DNA from: Candidatus Obscuribacterales bacterium
GTDB taxonomy: Bacteria > Cyanobacteriota > Vampirovibrionia > Obscuribacterales > Obscuribacteraceae
Direction of reading: 5' to 3'
DNA length: 64,000 nt
NCBI GenBank assembly: GCA_020634035.1
Contig: JACKCM010000007.1
Location: forward strand, 372,001 to 436,000
Within the stretch, counting starts at the first letter, position 1, and every line of letters begins with the position of its first letter. Below the pieces are notes generated by a model. It made no database searches. It was not told the origin of the DNA and saw only the letters and a list, made by a program, of their open reading frames with translations. Positions 15,342-24,602 of the stretch are shown piece by piece. Position numbers and translations under genes: made by a program.

Positions 15342-18300
15342 CTACTCCATGTGTTTGTCTTTTGCTTGCTCAATAGCCTGGTAGGCATCCTGAATCGCTC
15401 GCTTGACGCGGCTTAGTCCTTCGTCGCTGCTGAGCTTCACTTTTCCTGTCCAGTCTTCTCGTTGTCTGGTCAAGCGGTGCTGCAGATCGTCGCTCACTCG
15501 CTCCAGTTTGTCGCATCCGGAGCTTATAGCCTGTTCGAGCGAATTCTCTGCGTCGCGACAGACATTCTGGATGGAGTTCCTGGTGACGGTGCGCTCTTCC
15601 GAAAGTGTCGTATCTTCGTTCTCAGGACCGTATTCGGCGATTTTATTGCAAGCTTCTTGATTGTGTTCCAGATTCTGTCTGGCTTTTTCCAATCTTGTTT
15701 TCACCGAATGATTAAACTCTTGCATTCTTGCCGAGGTGTGGTCGAAAAGCTCTTCTAGACCGGCTTGCTGACCGCGTCCCACTTCGTCTATCGATGCGTG
15801 ACACTTTGAGACCACCAGTTTTAGCTCTTCCTGGGCATTCTTGATGTTCGATTCCAGTCCAGCCAGGTGTTCGGTGATGGTCCTGTCCGACTGTTCTTCG
15901 AAGTTCTTCTTCATGTCAAAGAGCATTGTCCGGAAGATAGCTTTGTTGTCTATCAGCTTGGGCAGAATCTGCTCGACATAGACCTCTTTGACTTTGTTCT
16001 CCATGCTGAGCTCACAGTCACGCACCATGTGATTCGAGGTATTCTCGAATTCTTTCAGGTTCGACTGTAGTTTTGCCGATGCTCTCTCCCAGGAGCCGTC
16101 AATCTCTTCGTTCATCGAGTTGACATTGCGCTCGAGTGAAGCGATTATCGACTTAAGCTCGTCTTCCATGCGCGATTTGAATTTCTCGAAGCGTTTGTCT
16201 GCCAGCTCGATGTGTTCGTTGGCAGCTTGTTCGAGAAGACCGCAAACGTACTCGGTTCTCTCTTTGAATTCCTGACTTCTCTCCTGGATGTGATTCTCCA
16301 GCCCTTTCTTCGCATCCTCTTGCAGCGATTCAGAATCGGAACGCGCCCGGTGTTCTGCATAGCGCAGAGTCGAGATAAGCTCTTGCTTCACCTGGTCGAT
16401 CTCTTGTTCTGCCTGTCCGATGACAGCGTTCAGAGAGGCGATGGCATCGCCGGCAGTTTCATTTATTCTGGATTTAACCTGGGATGCTATCGATTCGAGC
16501 TGGCGAGTATGCTTGGCGGCGAGGGCCTGAGAAGAATTTGCTCTATCCTTTTCTACTCTCTCGCAATTCTCCAGGTGCTCTGCCAGTCGCTGATTGGCAT
16601 TTGCCTTGGCTTGCTCGGCTTTGTTCTCCAGTTTTTTGTCGGCTTCGGCCAGGCGTTGATTGAGACGAGCCATGAATCTTGCCGATTCTGACAGTACCAG
16701 CTTCGGCTCTAGAGCCGGACCGGTAGGTTGAGGCTCTTCTTCTATCTCTTCTTGGACTTCAACAGGTGCTTCAGGCTCTGGTTCCGGCTGAGAAAGCGGT
16801 GCGGGTGCGGGCATTTGCTCTTCTTGAGGAGCTGCCTCTGGTGCTGGCTCCGGCTCTGGTTCCGGTTCCGAGATGACCTGTTCTGCCTGTGGTGGCATTT
16901 CTGCCGGTATTTGAATCTCTTGTGGCACCTCATGTGGGGCGACGCTCGCAGGAGCTTCTTCAATAGCGGCGACGGTTTCGGTGGGCAGCTCTACTGCTTC
17001 TGGTGGTGCTGGTTCCGGCTCTTCGCTTGCATCGCTTGCAAAAGCCCCTGGTCTGGCAGTGGTGCGCTTGATGCCTTTTCCTGAAGGTCTCAGCAACGGG
17101 CCACGGGCTCTGCTGGTACCAAGCATGATGGGCTTTTTCTTCTCTGTGGTGTCGCCATCGGTGGCGACATCGCTTTCTTCTGCCGGCTCTTCTGGCGGGG
17201 CCTCAGCTAATTCAGGAGCAGATTCCGAGACGACCTCGTCCACGGGGTGAGGTGGAGGCGGAGTGATAATCGCTTCATGTGCTACCGGCGCTTCCGGAGC
17301 TTCAGTTACAACCGGCTCGGGCGCTGGCTCTGGTTGTGTTTCGACAACCGGCTCGGGCGCTGCTTCGGTTTCAGCTTCGACTGCGTGCGGAGGCGGAGTA
17401 ATTATCGCTTCTTGTTCATAGGTCTCGACTATTTCTGCTGCCGGCTCTTGTTCATAGGTCTCAACTATTTCTGCTGCCGGCGCTTCCGGAGCTTCAGTCA
17501 CAACCGGCTCAGGCGCTGGCTCTGGTTGGGTTTCGACAACCGGCTCGGGTGCTGCTTCCAGCACAGGCGGAGGCGGTGTGATAATCGCTTCTCTTTCAAC
17601 TGGAGCTGCTTCGACCTCTTCGGCGACGGGCGCTTCAGGAGCTTCAGTAACAACCGGTTCAGGCTCAGGCTGGGTTTCGGCAACCGGCTCAGGCGCTGCT
17701 TCGGCTTCGACTTCGACTGCGGGCGGAGGCGGAGGGGTGATAATCGCTTGCTGTTCGTAGGCTTCGACTTCAACAGGTTCTGTCTGAAGTGCTGGCTCCG
17801 GTTCTGGTTCTGTCGCGAACTCTTGCGGTGCTTCTTCTTCGGCTCCACGTCCTTCGGTCAGGGTCAGCTCCGGGCGGATCTCGACTTTCGAAATCTCGCC
17901 GGTTGCCTGGTGGGACTCTCCATAGGCAGCGGTCTGAACCTCTTCCATTTCGTTCATTTCAGAGTCAAAATCATCTTCTTCTGCATCGTCGAAGAGATTG
18001 GTAGAAGGTCTCTGCTGACTTTCGTTTCCTTGATTTACGTTGATCGGGGGATAGCTGCCGGATTCCGTCAGAGCCTGGGGCACATCCATGTCGAAGGAGA
18101 CCGGGGCGGGAGCAGACGAATCTTCATCCTCGGCAGCAGTCGGCTGAGCGCTTGGCGCTGAGCGCGAATCTATTAAGCCGCTCAGGGCATCGGCAAGATC
18201 ATCATAGTTGTCCTGACCGGCGCCGGGTTGACCGGCATTTACTTCAGGGAAGCTTGTCTTGGCCGAACTTGTCGTGAATACGTCACTGTCTGCCGTGAGC

Positions 18301-20072
18301 ATGTCCATGAGATTGGTCGGCGGTCCGGATGCGGCGCCTGTCTGACCGTATGCAGGCTCTTGAGTCTGTTCCTGCTGAAGCTCTTGTATGCCGGGGGTCT
18401 CGGCGGCCAGTTCACTGGTGAGCTTCTCGAAAAGATTGCCTTCTCCTGATGTTTCAGGACTTTCTATCGGTTTGAACAGATCGTTTTCCGGTAGAGGCTG
18501 ACTGGGTTCAATCGGCTTGGGCGGTTCCACTGCGCTTTTACTAACCACTTCAGCGTCCGGATTAATCTCCATAGAGCTTTTCGCCCCGGACTCTGCAAAG
18601 ATTGAGTCGTTGAATCCTTCATAATGAGCGGCATCGTCAGCGGAAGCAGGGCTGTATTTGGACTCGATATCACGATCGAGATCATCCTGCATCTTCTGCT
18701 CGGCTGCTTCTATCGCTTTGGTGCCGGCGTGGCCGCCCTCGAAGTCGCTGAAGAATTGCTCAGAGTAGTCCACCTTCGGCTCGGGCGCTTTGGGTACGGC
18801 TCTGGCCGCTGCCTTCTCTCGACCGACTTTGTTCATTTCGTCAAGGTCGTGGGTGAGCAGATACCAGGCCGGAACATATTCGTCGGGGGCAGGCGTCGGG
18901 ACTTCTGCCTTGGGAGCATCGGGGGATGCCAGGGTGGCAGTGGGCGCCGGTGTTGGCGTGGGTTCTTCTTTTGCTTCTTTCAATAGCTCCGGTTCACTTT
19001 CCAGAGCAGGTGTCTGCAGCATAGGCTCCAGTTTCGGTTGCAAATTCAAGTCCGGTTGTAAGTTCATGTCCGGCTCAGGTGCTTGGGAGCCGATGGGCGC
19101 GAAAGGATCTGGAGGAGCACCTGTAGGTCCTGATAAATTAAAGGGATCGCTGGCTTCGAATATACCAGCCGGTGCGTCTCCTTCTGGTGGTGGCGAAGAG
19201 GACGAAGGTGCTCCTATGGGGGCGAAGATAGAATCGCTCTGACCCTTATCTAGCGTCTCTATTCCACTGAGGCTGGAGAAACCTGCTTCCGGAGGGCTGG
19301 GCATCTTCGGGGGAACCTGGACAGCGCCTGAAGCTTCTGGCGCTGCATCCGCCGCCGGGGATGAAACATCTGATAGTTTTTCCGTGGCGAGAATTGGCGT
19401 GAAACAGCCTTTGATCACCGATCGTAGAGGATTCTCTTCTTGTCCTTCGGGGGCGAAGATAAGATGGCAGACCGAACCAAGCTCGATTACCGGTTTTCCG
19501 CCGCTGCCGCCACCGTCCCATTTGACTCCCAGGAAGCCTAAGATGGCTCTGGCCGGTTCGTCGGGACCGGAGGGATTCTGGGCGAGACTGCGACGAGAAC
19601 CGCCCGAGCCGTAGAGATTGGCTAACTGTCTCATCTCTTTCAAGGCGCCATCGTCCAGGCCTTTTCTTGGTGTGGCGATCAGATAGTTGAAATCGATGCC
19701 TTCTAAAATGGCTTTGGTGGCTTTCTCTTTGAATAAGGTATCTAGAAATCTCAGTTCATAAGCGCTTGGAGTGATATTCAGCACCCAGGCTTTATCCTCG
19801 ACCATATCTACCACAACGGCAAGGTCTTTGACTCGGAAGGTATCAGATGCGGTGGCGCCTGCACTGCCCGGTTGCGACTTGGCGGCAAAACTGGTGAGAC
19901 CCGGAGGGCGCTTAGCCGGCTCCAGAAGAAATACCAGAGTTCCGGGTGCGAAGGCATTGGCTTCCTGCTGAGCCCAGACTTCCGGTCCCTGCTTGCTCTG
20001 TCGATCGCAGGTGCGGACATAGGCTTTTATGTCTTGCAGTTTGATTTGGTTTTGACGGAGCATCGAATGCAT
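15342..20072 (-). CDS. Giant coiled-coil protein with Pro/Glu-rich repeat region (1576 residues)
   Basis: Three regions are seen. Residues 1-230 form a mixed domain (FAPGTLVFLLEPAKRPPG, DLAVVVDMVEDKAWVLNITP) with no family I can name. Residues about 230-1130 are acidic, Pro/Glu/Ala rich and probably disordered, including a repeat unit of about 50-57 residues with EAIITPPPP and EPVVTEAPEAP. Residues about 1130-1576 are an almost continuous charged helix or coiled coil (SARFMARLNQRLAEADKKLE). No signal peptide or membrane helix. The ATG at 20072 has AGGAGAAGG about 10 bases upstream. It follows two other coiled-coil genes, 30 bases after the nearer one, so the three probably form an assembly. 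Function unknown. Confidence 0.75.
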   Translation of the reverse strand: MHSMLRQNQIKLQDIKAYVRTCDRQSKQGPEVWAQQEANAFAPGTLVFLLEPAKRPPGLTSFAAKSQPGSAGATASDTFRVKDLAVVVDMVEDKAWVLNITPSAYELRFLDTLFKEKATKAILEGIDFNYLIATPRKGLDDGALKEMRQLANLYGSGGSRRSLAQNPSGPDEPARAILGFLGVKWDGGGSGGKPVIELGSVCHLIFAPEGQEENPLRSVIKGCFTPILATEKLSDVSSPAADAAPEASGAVQVPPKMPSPPEAGFSSLSGIETLDKGQSDSIFAPIGAPSSSSPPPEGDAPAGIFEASDPFNLSGPTGAPPDPFAPIGSQAPEPDMNLQPDLNLQPKLEPMLQTPALESEPELLKEAKEEPTPTPAPTATLASPDAPKAEVPTPAPDEYVPAWYLLTHDLDEMNKVGREKAAARAVPKAPEPKVDYSEQFFSDFEGGHAGTKAIEAAEQKMQDDLDRDIESKYSPASADDAAHYEGFNDSIFAESGAKSSMEINPDAEVVSKSAVEPPKPIEPSQPLPENDLFKPIESPETSGEGNLFEKLTSELAAETPGIQELQQEQTQEPAYGQTGAASGPPTNLMDMLTADSDVFTTSSAKTSFPEVNAGQPGAGQDNYDDLADALSGLIDSRSAPSAQPTAAEDEDSSAPAPVSFDMDVPQALTESGSYPPINVNQGNESQQRPSTNLFDDAEEDDFDSEMNEMEEVQTAAYGESHQATGEISKVEIRPELTLTEGRGAEEEAPQEFATEPEPEPALQTEPVEVEAYEQQAIITPPPPPAVEVEAEAAPEPVAETQPEPEPVVTEAPEAPVAEEVEAAPVEREAIITPPPPVLEAAPEPVVETQPEPAPEPVVTEAPEAPAAEIVETYEQEPAAEIVETYEQEAIITPPPHAVEAETEAAPEPVVETQPEPAPEPVVTEAPEAPVAHEAIITPPPPHPVDEVVSESAPELAEAPPEEPAEESDVATDGDTTEKKKPIMLGTSRARGPLLRPSGKGIKRTTARPGAFASDASEEPEPAPPEAVELPTETVAAIEEAPASVAPHEVPQEIQIPAEMPPQAEQVISEPEPEPEPAPEAAPQEEQMPAPAPLSQPEPEPEAPVEVQEEIEEEPQPTGPALEPKLVLSESARFMARLNQRLAEADKKLENKAEQAKANANQRLAEHLENCERVEKDRANSSQALAAKHTRQLESIASQVKSRINETAGDAIASLNAVIGQAEQEIDQVKQELISTLRYAEHRARSDSESLQEDAKKGLENHIQERSQEFKERTEYVCGLLEQAANEHIELADKRFEKFKSRMEDELKSIIASLERNVNSMNEEIDGSWERASAKLQSNLKEFENTSNHMVRDCELSMENKVKEVYVEQILPKLIDNKAIFRTMLFDMKKNFEEQSDRTITEHLAGLESNIKNAQEELKLVVSKCHASIDEVGRGQQAGLEELFDHTSARMQEFNHSVKTRLEKARQNLEHNQEACNKIAEYGPENEDTTLSEERTVTRNSIQNVCRDAENSLEQAISSGCDKLERVSDDLQHRLTRQREDWTGKVKLSSDEGLSRVKRAIQDAYQAIEQAKDKHME
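17240..17765 (-). repeat. Degenerate tandem repeat encoding Pro/Glu units
   Basis: Within the giant coiled-coil gene, a coding unit of roughly 150-170 bases recurs about 3.5 times. EAIITPPPP-type motifs appear four times and EPVVTEAPEAP four times (three of them ending PVA), plus a short tandem doubling of AAEIVETYEQE. Close similarity at DNA level suggests recent expansion by recombination or slippage. Confidence 0.75.
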
Positions 20073-20102
20073 TTGTCGTTATCCTTCTCCTACCCGGGGT
20101 TG

Positions 20103-21446
20103 TTATGATTTTTGATTTCCTGATGCGGCTGCCGCTATTTCAGCCAGGGCAGTCTGTTTGTGTTCTGCGATTCTATCGAGCAGATTTTGCACTTTCGCCT
20201 CGATCTCGTCTTTGGCTTTTCGTCCGTCTTCTTCCAGTTTGTTGAAGCAGCGGGAATGTGCCGCTTTTATGTCTCGTTCAACCGCTTCGGTGGTGGCGAA
20301 GATCTCATCTTCAGACTCTTTGGCGAGTTTCAATAAATTCTCTTGGAACTCTTCTCTAATGGATATTAGTTCATCTTTTATCTCTTTTATACATTCTTCT
20401 TTGGCTTGCTCCAGCTCTCTTCTTACCAGGTTGGAGTCGGCAACTCTAGATTCCATCCGGTTAGTGAAGTCGGTGGTCATTCGGTCGGCGTTCTGGGTCG
20501 CTTCCTGGGCGAAGTGTTTGAGTTTGTCTTGAGCGGCGGCGGCGGCCGTCAGCAAACCGGAGCTGAGGTCGTTGGTCTTCTGTTCTAGATTGAGAGTGAT
20601 TACCGAATGAGAATTGGTGATCTCGTTAGCCATGGCTGTCAGCTTTTCGTCGAGATTTTTTGAGCTGGCGGAGAGTTTATCCCCGAAGAAGGAGTTTATC
20701 TCTCGTTCTATTTCGGAGGTGACCAGGTCGAGATTCTCGACGGACTTTTGCGTGTTTTCGTCGATGCCGGTGCGGGCTTCTGCAATCGATTCTTCCAGCC
20801 GTTGAAATTGACCGGAGTATTCGTTGGATAGCTTTTTGAGCAGCGAAGAGAAATGACCTTCAATACCATTGGCTTTAGCCATATAGCTCTTGTAGAGCTG
20901 AGAAACTGACTGCTTTTCAGAGCCCCGTGATTCCCAGACATTTTGATCCAGTTTTTGCTGCAGCTTATTTGTAGCGCCGGAGCCATGCTGGTGAATCGCT
21001 TTAGTAGATTCGAAATTTTGTGTCTCTAACATGGATTCGGAATCATCCATGGAGGTGTCGAAGTCGTAGGCGAGATCTTCGTTGACGTCGGTGAGCTGGT
21101 CTTTGATCGACTCGATCAAGTTGCCCAGGGAGACCCGAATGGTATCACCGATTTTGTTCAGCTCTTCTGCCAGGTGGTCGGAGTGAATACGACACTTCTC
21201 TGTTTGTTCTTCTTTCAACTCTTCGAGTTTTGAGTAAGAAGCGTCCATGAGCTGGTTTATCTCGGACTCCATGTGCTTCGCTTTCGCGTCCAGCTTCTGG
21301 GCATCGAGATCAGAATCGCTGTCTCTTCTGACATCATGCTTCTTCGCTATCTGATCGAGATTCTCGACGGTGGTGTTCTCGAGTTCGGAGATTTTCTCCG
21401 TACCTTTGTCATAGAGTATTTGCAGTTTTTTTCCAGCCAGTGTCAT
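20103..21446 (-). CDS. Coiled-coil protein (447 residues)
   Basis: Start chosen at the ATG at 21446 (MTLAGKKLQILYDKGTEKIS): it has AAAGGA about 9 bases upstream and lies 13 bases after the previous stop, while the longer frame would run into the upstream gene. The product is almost wholly helical and highly charged, with long heptad-like stretches (IDQLMDA-type segments, EREINSFFGDKLSASSKNLD, QAKEECIKEIKDELISIREE). No signal peptide, membrane segment or enzymatic motif. The pattern of one Asn/Ser-rich break every 30-40 residues recalls apolipoprotein- or phasin-like amphipathic helices, but I cannot assign a family. Middle gene of three. Confidence 0.75.
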   Translation of the reverse strand: MTLAGKKLQILYDKGTEKISELENTTVENLDQIAKKHDVRRDSDSDLDAQKLDAKAKHMESEINQLMDASYSKLEELKEEQTEKCRIHSDHLAEELNKIGDTIRVSLGNLIESIKDQLTDVNEDLAYDFDTSMDDSESMLETQNFESTKAIHQHGSGATNKLQQKLDQNVWESRGSEKQSVSQLYKSYMAKANGIEGHFSSLLKKLSNEYSGQFQRLEESIAEARTGIDENTQKSVENLDLVTSEIEREINSFFGDKLSASSKNLDEKLTAMANEITNSHSVITLNLEQKTNDLSSGLLTAAAAAQDKLKHFAQEATQNADRMTTDFTNRMESRVADSNLVRRELEQAKEECIKEIKDELISIREEFQENLLKLAKESEDEIFATTEAVERDIKAAHSRCFNKLEEDGRKAKDEIEAKVQNLLDRIAEHKQTALAEIAAAASGNQKS

Positions 21447-21459
21447 TTGCCAGGTCCTT

Positions 21460-22875
21460 TTAGTCTGATTCGAGGGTGAGCATCGACGCGAGGTAAGCGG
21501 AGACAGACATCGCCGCCACATGTCCGCGCTCCTCTATTTCAGGGAGTTCGGTGGACAGGTGGGAAAGTTCGCTGTTGAATGTTTTGTGAATACGCTCCAG
21601 CTCGCTTCTGATGATGCGGACTTGTTTATCGAGAGATTCGATCGCCTGAAGACGAATGCTGTCTATCTGTTCGGTGGAGTTCATATTGCGGCGGCGAAAA
21701 TCGCCTTCGAGCTGTTCTACCTGTTTTCTGACGGATTTGACCAGCTCATTGCCCCGTACCTTTATCTGGCTATCCAGTTTTTTCTCGAGCTCTTCTTTTA
21801 TTTGTTCCGCTTGCACTTTGTTGCTCTGGGGCAACATGCTTTCCTGAGCTATGAGTTGCTCTAATTTGGCAAGCTGCTTTTGAATGCGCTCTTGATATTT
21901 GCGCTCAAGACGCTTCAAAGAAGAGTAATAGGTTTTATGAATGGCAGAAACCCGAGAATTGGCGTCGTTGGAGAGATGATTCATGGTCGCTTTCGCTTCC
22001 GAGACCCGATACTCCAGTCTATTTATATGGTTTTTGAAATGCTCGGAAGTCCGGGTCTCCATTTCGTTCTCGAAGCTGTCTTTGAGATTCTCTACCGACT
22101 TGCTCCAGTCGCTTACTTTCTCATCGAGAAACTTCTCGTTGGCTTCTCTATGATGCGCCAGTTTGCCGATGCCGTTGTCTACGGATTGCTGGGAAGCTTC
22201 CTGGGTGACGTTATAGACTTCATCTAATTGAGCAAGCACCATTTCGATTTTCTGGTCGAAGCTTCTGTCAAATTCTGCCAGTTTCGATTCTACGGTTCTG
22301 CGAGTCTCCTCCACAGCCATGTCGACTGCTTCGCTCAGCATCTCGACCTTTTCTGTGATTCTCTGCTTTACTTCGTTCTCTGTTTCGACGGTTTTTTCAC
22401 GTGCACTTTCCGATACTTCGTCGATGATGTCTTCTTTCTGCTCTTCAAAGTCTTCGAAGTGCTTTCTTGGATCCGCAAGCAATTCGGTCAACTCGTCGAG
22501 TTTGAAATTGAACTGATCGAGAATATCGCTTTTTGTATCTCGAACCAGTTTGTCGATGCGTGCCCTGGATTCGTGGGCGGTGTTGAGCATCGTCTCGATT
22601 TTTTCGCGCTCGAATTCGACTATCTCTCGCTGTAGCAGCTCTTTCTGGCTGACGAGCTCTTCTGCATTCGCTTCTATCGAGCTGGCAGTGGCTCTGGCCG
22701 CTCGTTCAAGCTGCTCATCTAAAGAGCGTTCCAGCTCTTTGCTGAAAGTCTCGAGCCGCTGAATGCAGCTGTTGACAATTTTTTCCAAATCTACCGATGC
22801 TTTTTCAACGGCTTCCTGCCAGAGATTCAGCGCAGAATTTAGATTCTGTGACTTCTTTTCACCCTGTTTCGGCAT
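21460..22875 (-). CDS. Coiled-coil protein (471 residues)
   Basis: First gene of the coiled-coil block. The ATG at 22875 (MPKQGEKKSQNLNSALNLWQ) has GGAG 5 bases upstream; an in-frame ATG at 22902 has none. The protein is nearly all helix with strong heptad character (KELERSLDEQLERAARATAS, EKVEMLSEAVDMAVEETRRT, EQIKEELEKKLDSQIKVRGN). The C-terminus changes to a short hydrophobic piece (GHVAAMSVSAYLASMLTLES). No signal peptide. Shared composition, orientation and spacing of 13 and 30 bases tie it to the next two genes. The 248 bases upstream (22876-23123) hold no gene I can support. Confidence 0.75.
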   Translation of the reverse strand: MPKQGEKKSQNLNSALNLWQEAVEKASVDLEKIVNSCIQRLETFSKELERSLDEQLERAARATASSIEANAEELVSQKELLQREIVEFEREKIETMLNTAHESRARIDKLVRDTKSDILDQFNFKLDELTELLADPRKHFEDFEEQKEDIIDEVSESAREKTVETENEVKQRITEKVEMLSEAVDMAVEETRRTVESKLAEFDRSFDQKIEMVLAQLDEVYNVTQEASQQSVDNGIGKLAHHREANEKFLDEKVSDWSKSVENLKDSFENEMETRTSEHFKNHINRLEYRVSEAKATMNHLSNDANSRVSAIHKTYYSSLKRLERKYQERIQKQLAKLEQLIAQESMLPQSNKVQAEQIKEELEKKLDSQIKVRGNELVKSVRKQVEQLEGDFRRRNMNSTEQIDSIRLQAIESLDKQVRIIRSELERIHKTFNSELSHLSTELPEIEERGHVAAMSVSAYLASMLTLESD

Positions 22876-23123
22876 AATCGCTCCGAATTCACCCATCGCC
22901 ATATATTTAATGTCTGAACAACTTTATGCCCTACTCTTTTACATTTTCAAGCAACCTTTTTCTCTTCGTGTGACCGATAAACAACTTAAAACGTCCGCCA
23001 GGCGCAGGTTCAGCTCCGCTATGCCACTGGGGACAGCATATATAAGTTATTCCCAGGTCGATCTATATTTTCATAGAACTACACAAGGGACACCGGGGTG
23101 TCAGATAGATTGTGGACCTCTTG

Positions 23124-24599
23124 CTATCCGCGCGCTTTTGCACCGGTCGAGGCAGAAGAAGATGTCTTCTGGGCCTGTCTCTCAATTCTGGAAAGCGCTG
23201 CCAGGGCAGCTTCGTTGATGGTCTCGGAAAGAGTCGGGTGGGCATGGATGGATTCGGCCAGGTCTTCTAGAACCGCCCCCATCTCTATGGCGAGCACCCC
23301 TTCGGCGACCAGGTCGCCGGCTCTGGGACCGACCATGCCAAGACCAAGCACCCTCAAAGTTTCGGGATCATAAATAATCTTGGTCTGACCGGCGGGCTCG
23401 GCCAGGGTCATGGCGCGTCCCGATGCGGACCAGGGGAATTTGGCGCTGGCTGTTTTGATGCCTTTCTCTTTGGCTTCGGTATCGGTGATGCCGCACCAGG
23501 CTACTTCGGGCTCGGTGAAGACCACTGCAGGAATGGCCCGGTTGTCGAACTGTGAGGACTTTCCTGCCAGAACTTCGGCGGCGACGATACCCTGGCGAAT
23601 GGCTCGGTGGGCTAGCATGGGCTGACCGGACACATCGCCTATGGCGAGAATTCTTTTGTCGGCAGTTCTCTGCATGGCATCGGTTTTGACAAAGCCGAAT
23701 TCGTCTATTTCGACTTCGGTCTCTTCAAGACCGAGCTCTTCAGAGTTGGGTTTGCGTCCTACTGCAATCAGGACCTTGTCCACTTCAAGCGTTTCTGGGC
23801 TGCCCTCTCCTTCGAGATGTGCCACCACGGTTTTCTTTTTGACATCGAGAGATTTTACTTTGGTATTGAGATAGATATTTTTGAGCTGACCGGAAAGCTT
23901 GGTGGCAAGCGGTCTGACCAGGTCTTTGTCGACCCCGGGCAGAAGATTGTCCATCATCTCGACCACGGTAACTTCCGATCCGAGGGCGGCATAGACAGTG
24001 CTCATCTCCAGACCGATGTAGCCACCACCAATAACCAGAAGTCTTTTCGGTACTTCGGCAAGCGCCAAGGCACCGGTCGAGTCCATGATTAGCGGGCTTT
24101 CCATATCGGCTTCGTTCTTGAACAGAAACGGCAGAGGGGTCGGTCTGGAGCCGGTGGCGAGAATAGCATGCTTGAACTTGACCCTGACATTGCTCTCGCC
24201 TTCTCTATCGACGCGCAGGCTTTTAGAGTCGATGAACTGGGCTTTGCCTACCAGATGGTCTACTTTTGCTGATTTCAAAAGTCCGGATACACCCTGGGCT
24301 AGTTTGTTGAGAACGTCTTCTTTCCAGCTTCTCAGTTCGTCGACGTTGATCTCGGGCGAATCGAATTTGATACCAATTCGGTGTGCTTCTTTGGCTGTGT
24401 TCAAGACTTCAGCGGCGTGCAAAAGCGCTTTACTGGGGATGCAACCCATATGCAGGCAGACACCGCCTGGCTTGGGCTGGTCGTCGACCAGCATGGTCTT
24501 GATGCCCAGCTCGGCCGCTCTCAATGCCGCAGTATAACCGCCGGGTCCTCCGCCAACCACTACCAGGTCGACTTGTTCGACCATCTCACCTACTACCAT
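23124..24599 (-). CDS. lpdA: Dihydrolipoamide dehydrogenase (E3)
   Basis: 491 residues. This flavoprotein reoxidises dihydrolipoamide of the pyruvate dehydrogenase complex and reduces NAD. FAD motif LVVVGGGPGGYTAALRAAE; redox disulfide C48/C53 in GGVCLHMGCIPSKALLHAAE; NAD motif LLVIGGGYIGLEMSTVYAAL; second FAD motif RILAIGDVSGQPMLAHRA; catalytic His in HAHPTLSETINEA. The ATG at 24599 has GGAGGA 7 bases upstream, reaching into pdhC, whose stop lies 3 bases before. Last gene of the minus-strand order pdhA-pdhB-pdhC-lpdA. The Ser/Ala-rich tail (SSSASTGAKARG) is longer than usual. Confidence 0.97.
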   Translation of the reverse strand: MVVGEMVEQVDLVVVGGGPGGYTAALRAAELGIKTMLVDDQPKPGGVCLHMGCIPSKALLHAAEVLNTAKEAHRIGIKFDSPEINVDELRSWKEDVLNKLAQGVSGLLKSAKVDHLVGKAQFIDSKSLRVDREGESNVRVKFKHAILATGSRPTPLPFLFKNEADMESPLIMDSTGALALAEVPKRLLVIGGGYIGLEMSTVYAALGSEVTVVEMMDNLLPGVDKDLVRPLATKLSGQLKNIYLNTKVKSLDVKKKTVVAHLEGEGSPETLEVDKVLIAVGRKPNSEELGLEETEVEIDEFGFVKTDAMQRTADKRILAIGDVSGQPMLAHRAIRQGIVAAEVLAGKSSQFDNRAIPAVVFTEPEVAWCGITDTEAKEKGIKTASAKFPWSASGRAMTLAEPAGQTKIIYDPETLRVLGLGMVGPRAGDLVAEGVLAIEMGAVLEDLAESIHAHPTLSETINEAALAALSRIERQAQKTSSSASTGAKARG

Positions 24600-24602
24600 G
24601 GG

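Noticed and set aside
17240..17765. Repeats considered as a CRISPR array
   Set aside because: Repeat units are long, in frame and encode protein; no fixed repeat-spacer pattern.
17247..18161. 304-residue plus-strand frame
   Set aside because: It is antisense to the Pro/Glu repeat of the giant coiled-coil gene; its Arg/Phe/Cys-rich composition is the complement of Glu/Pro codons.
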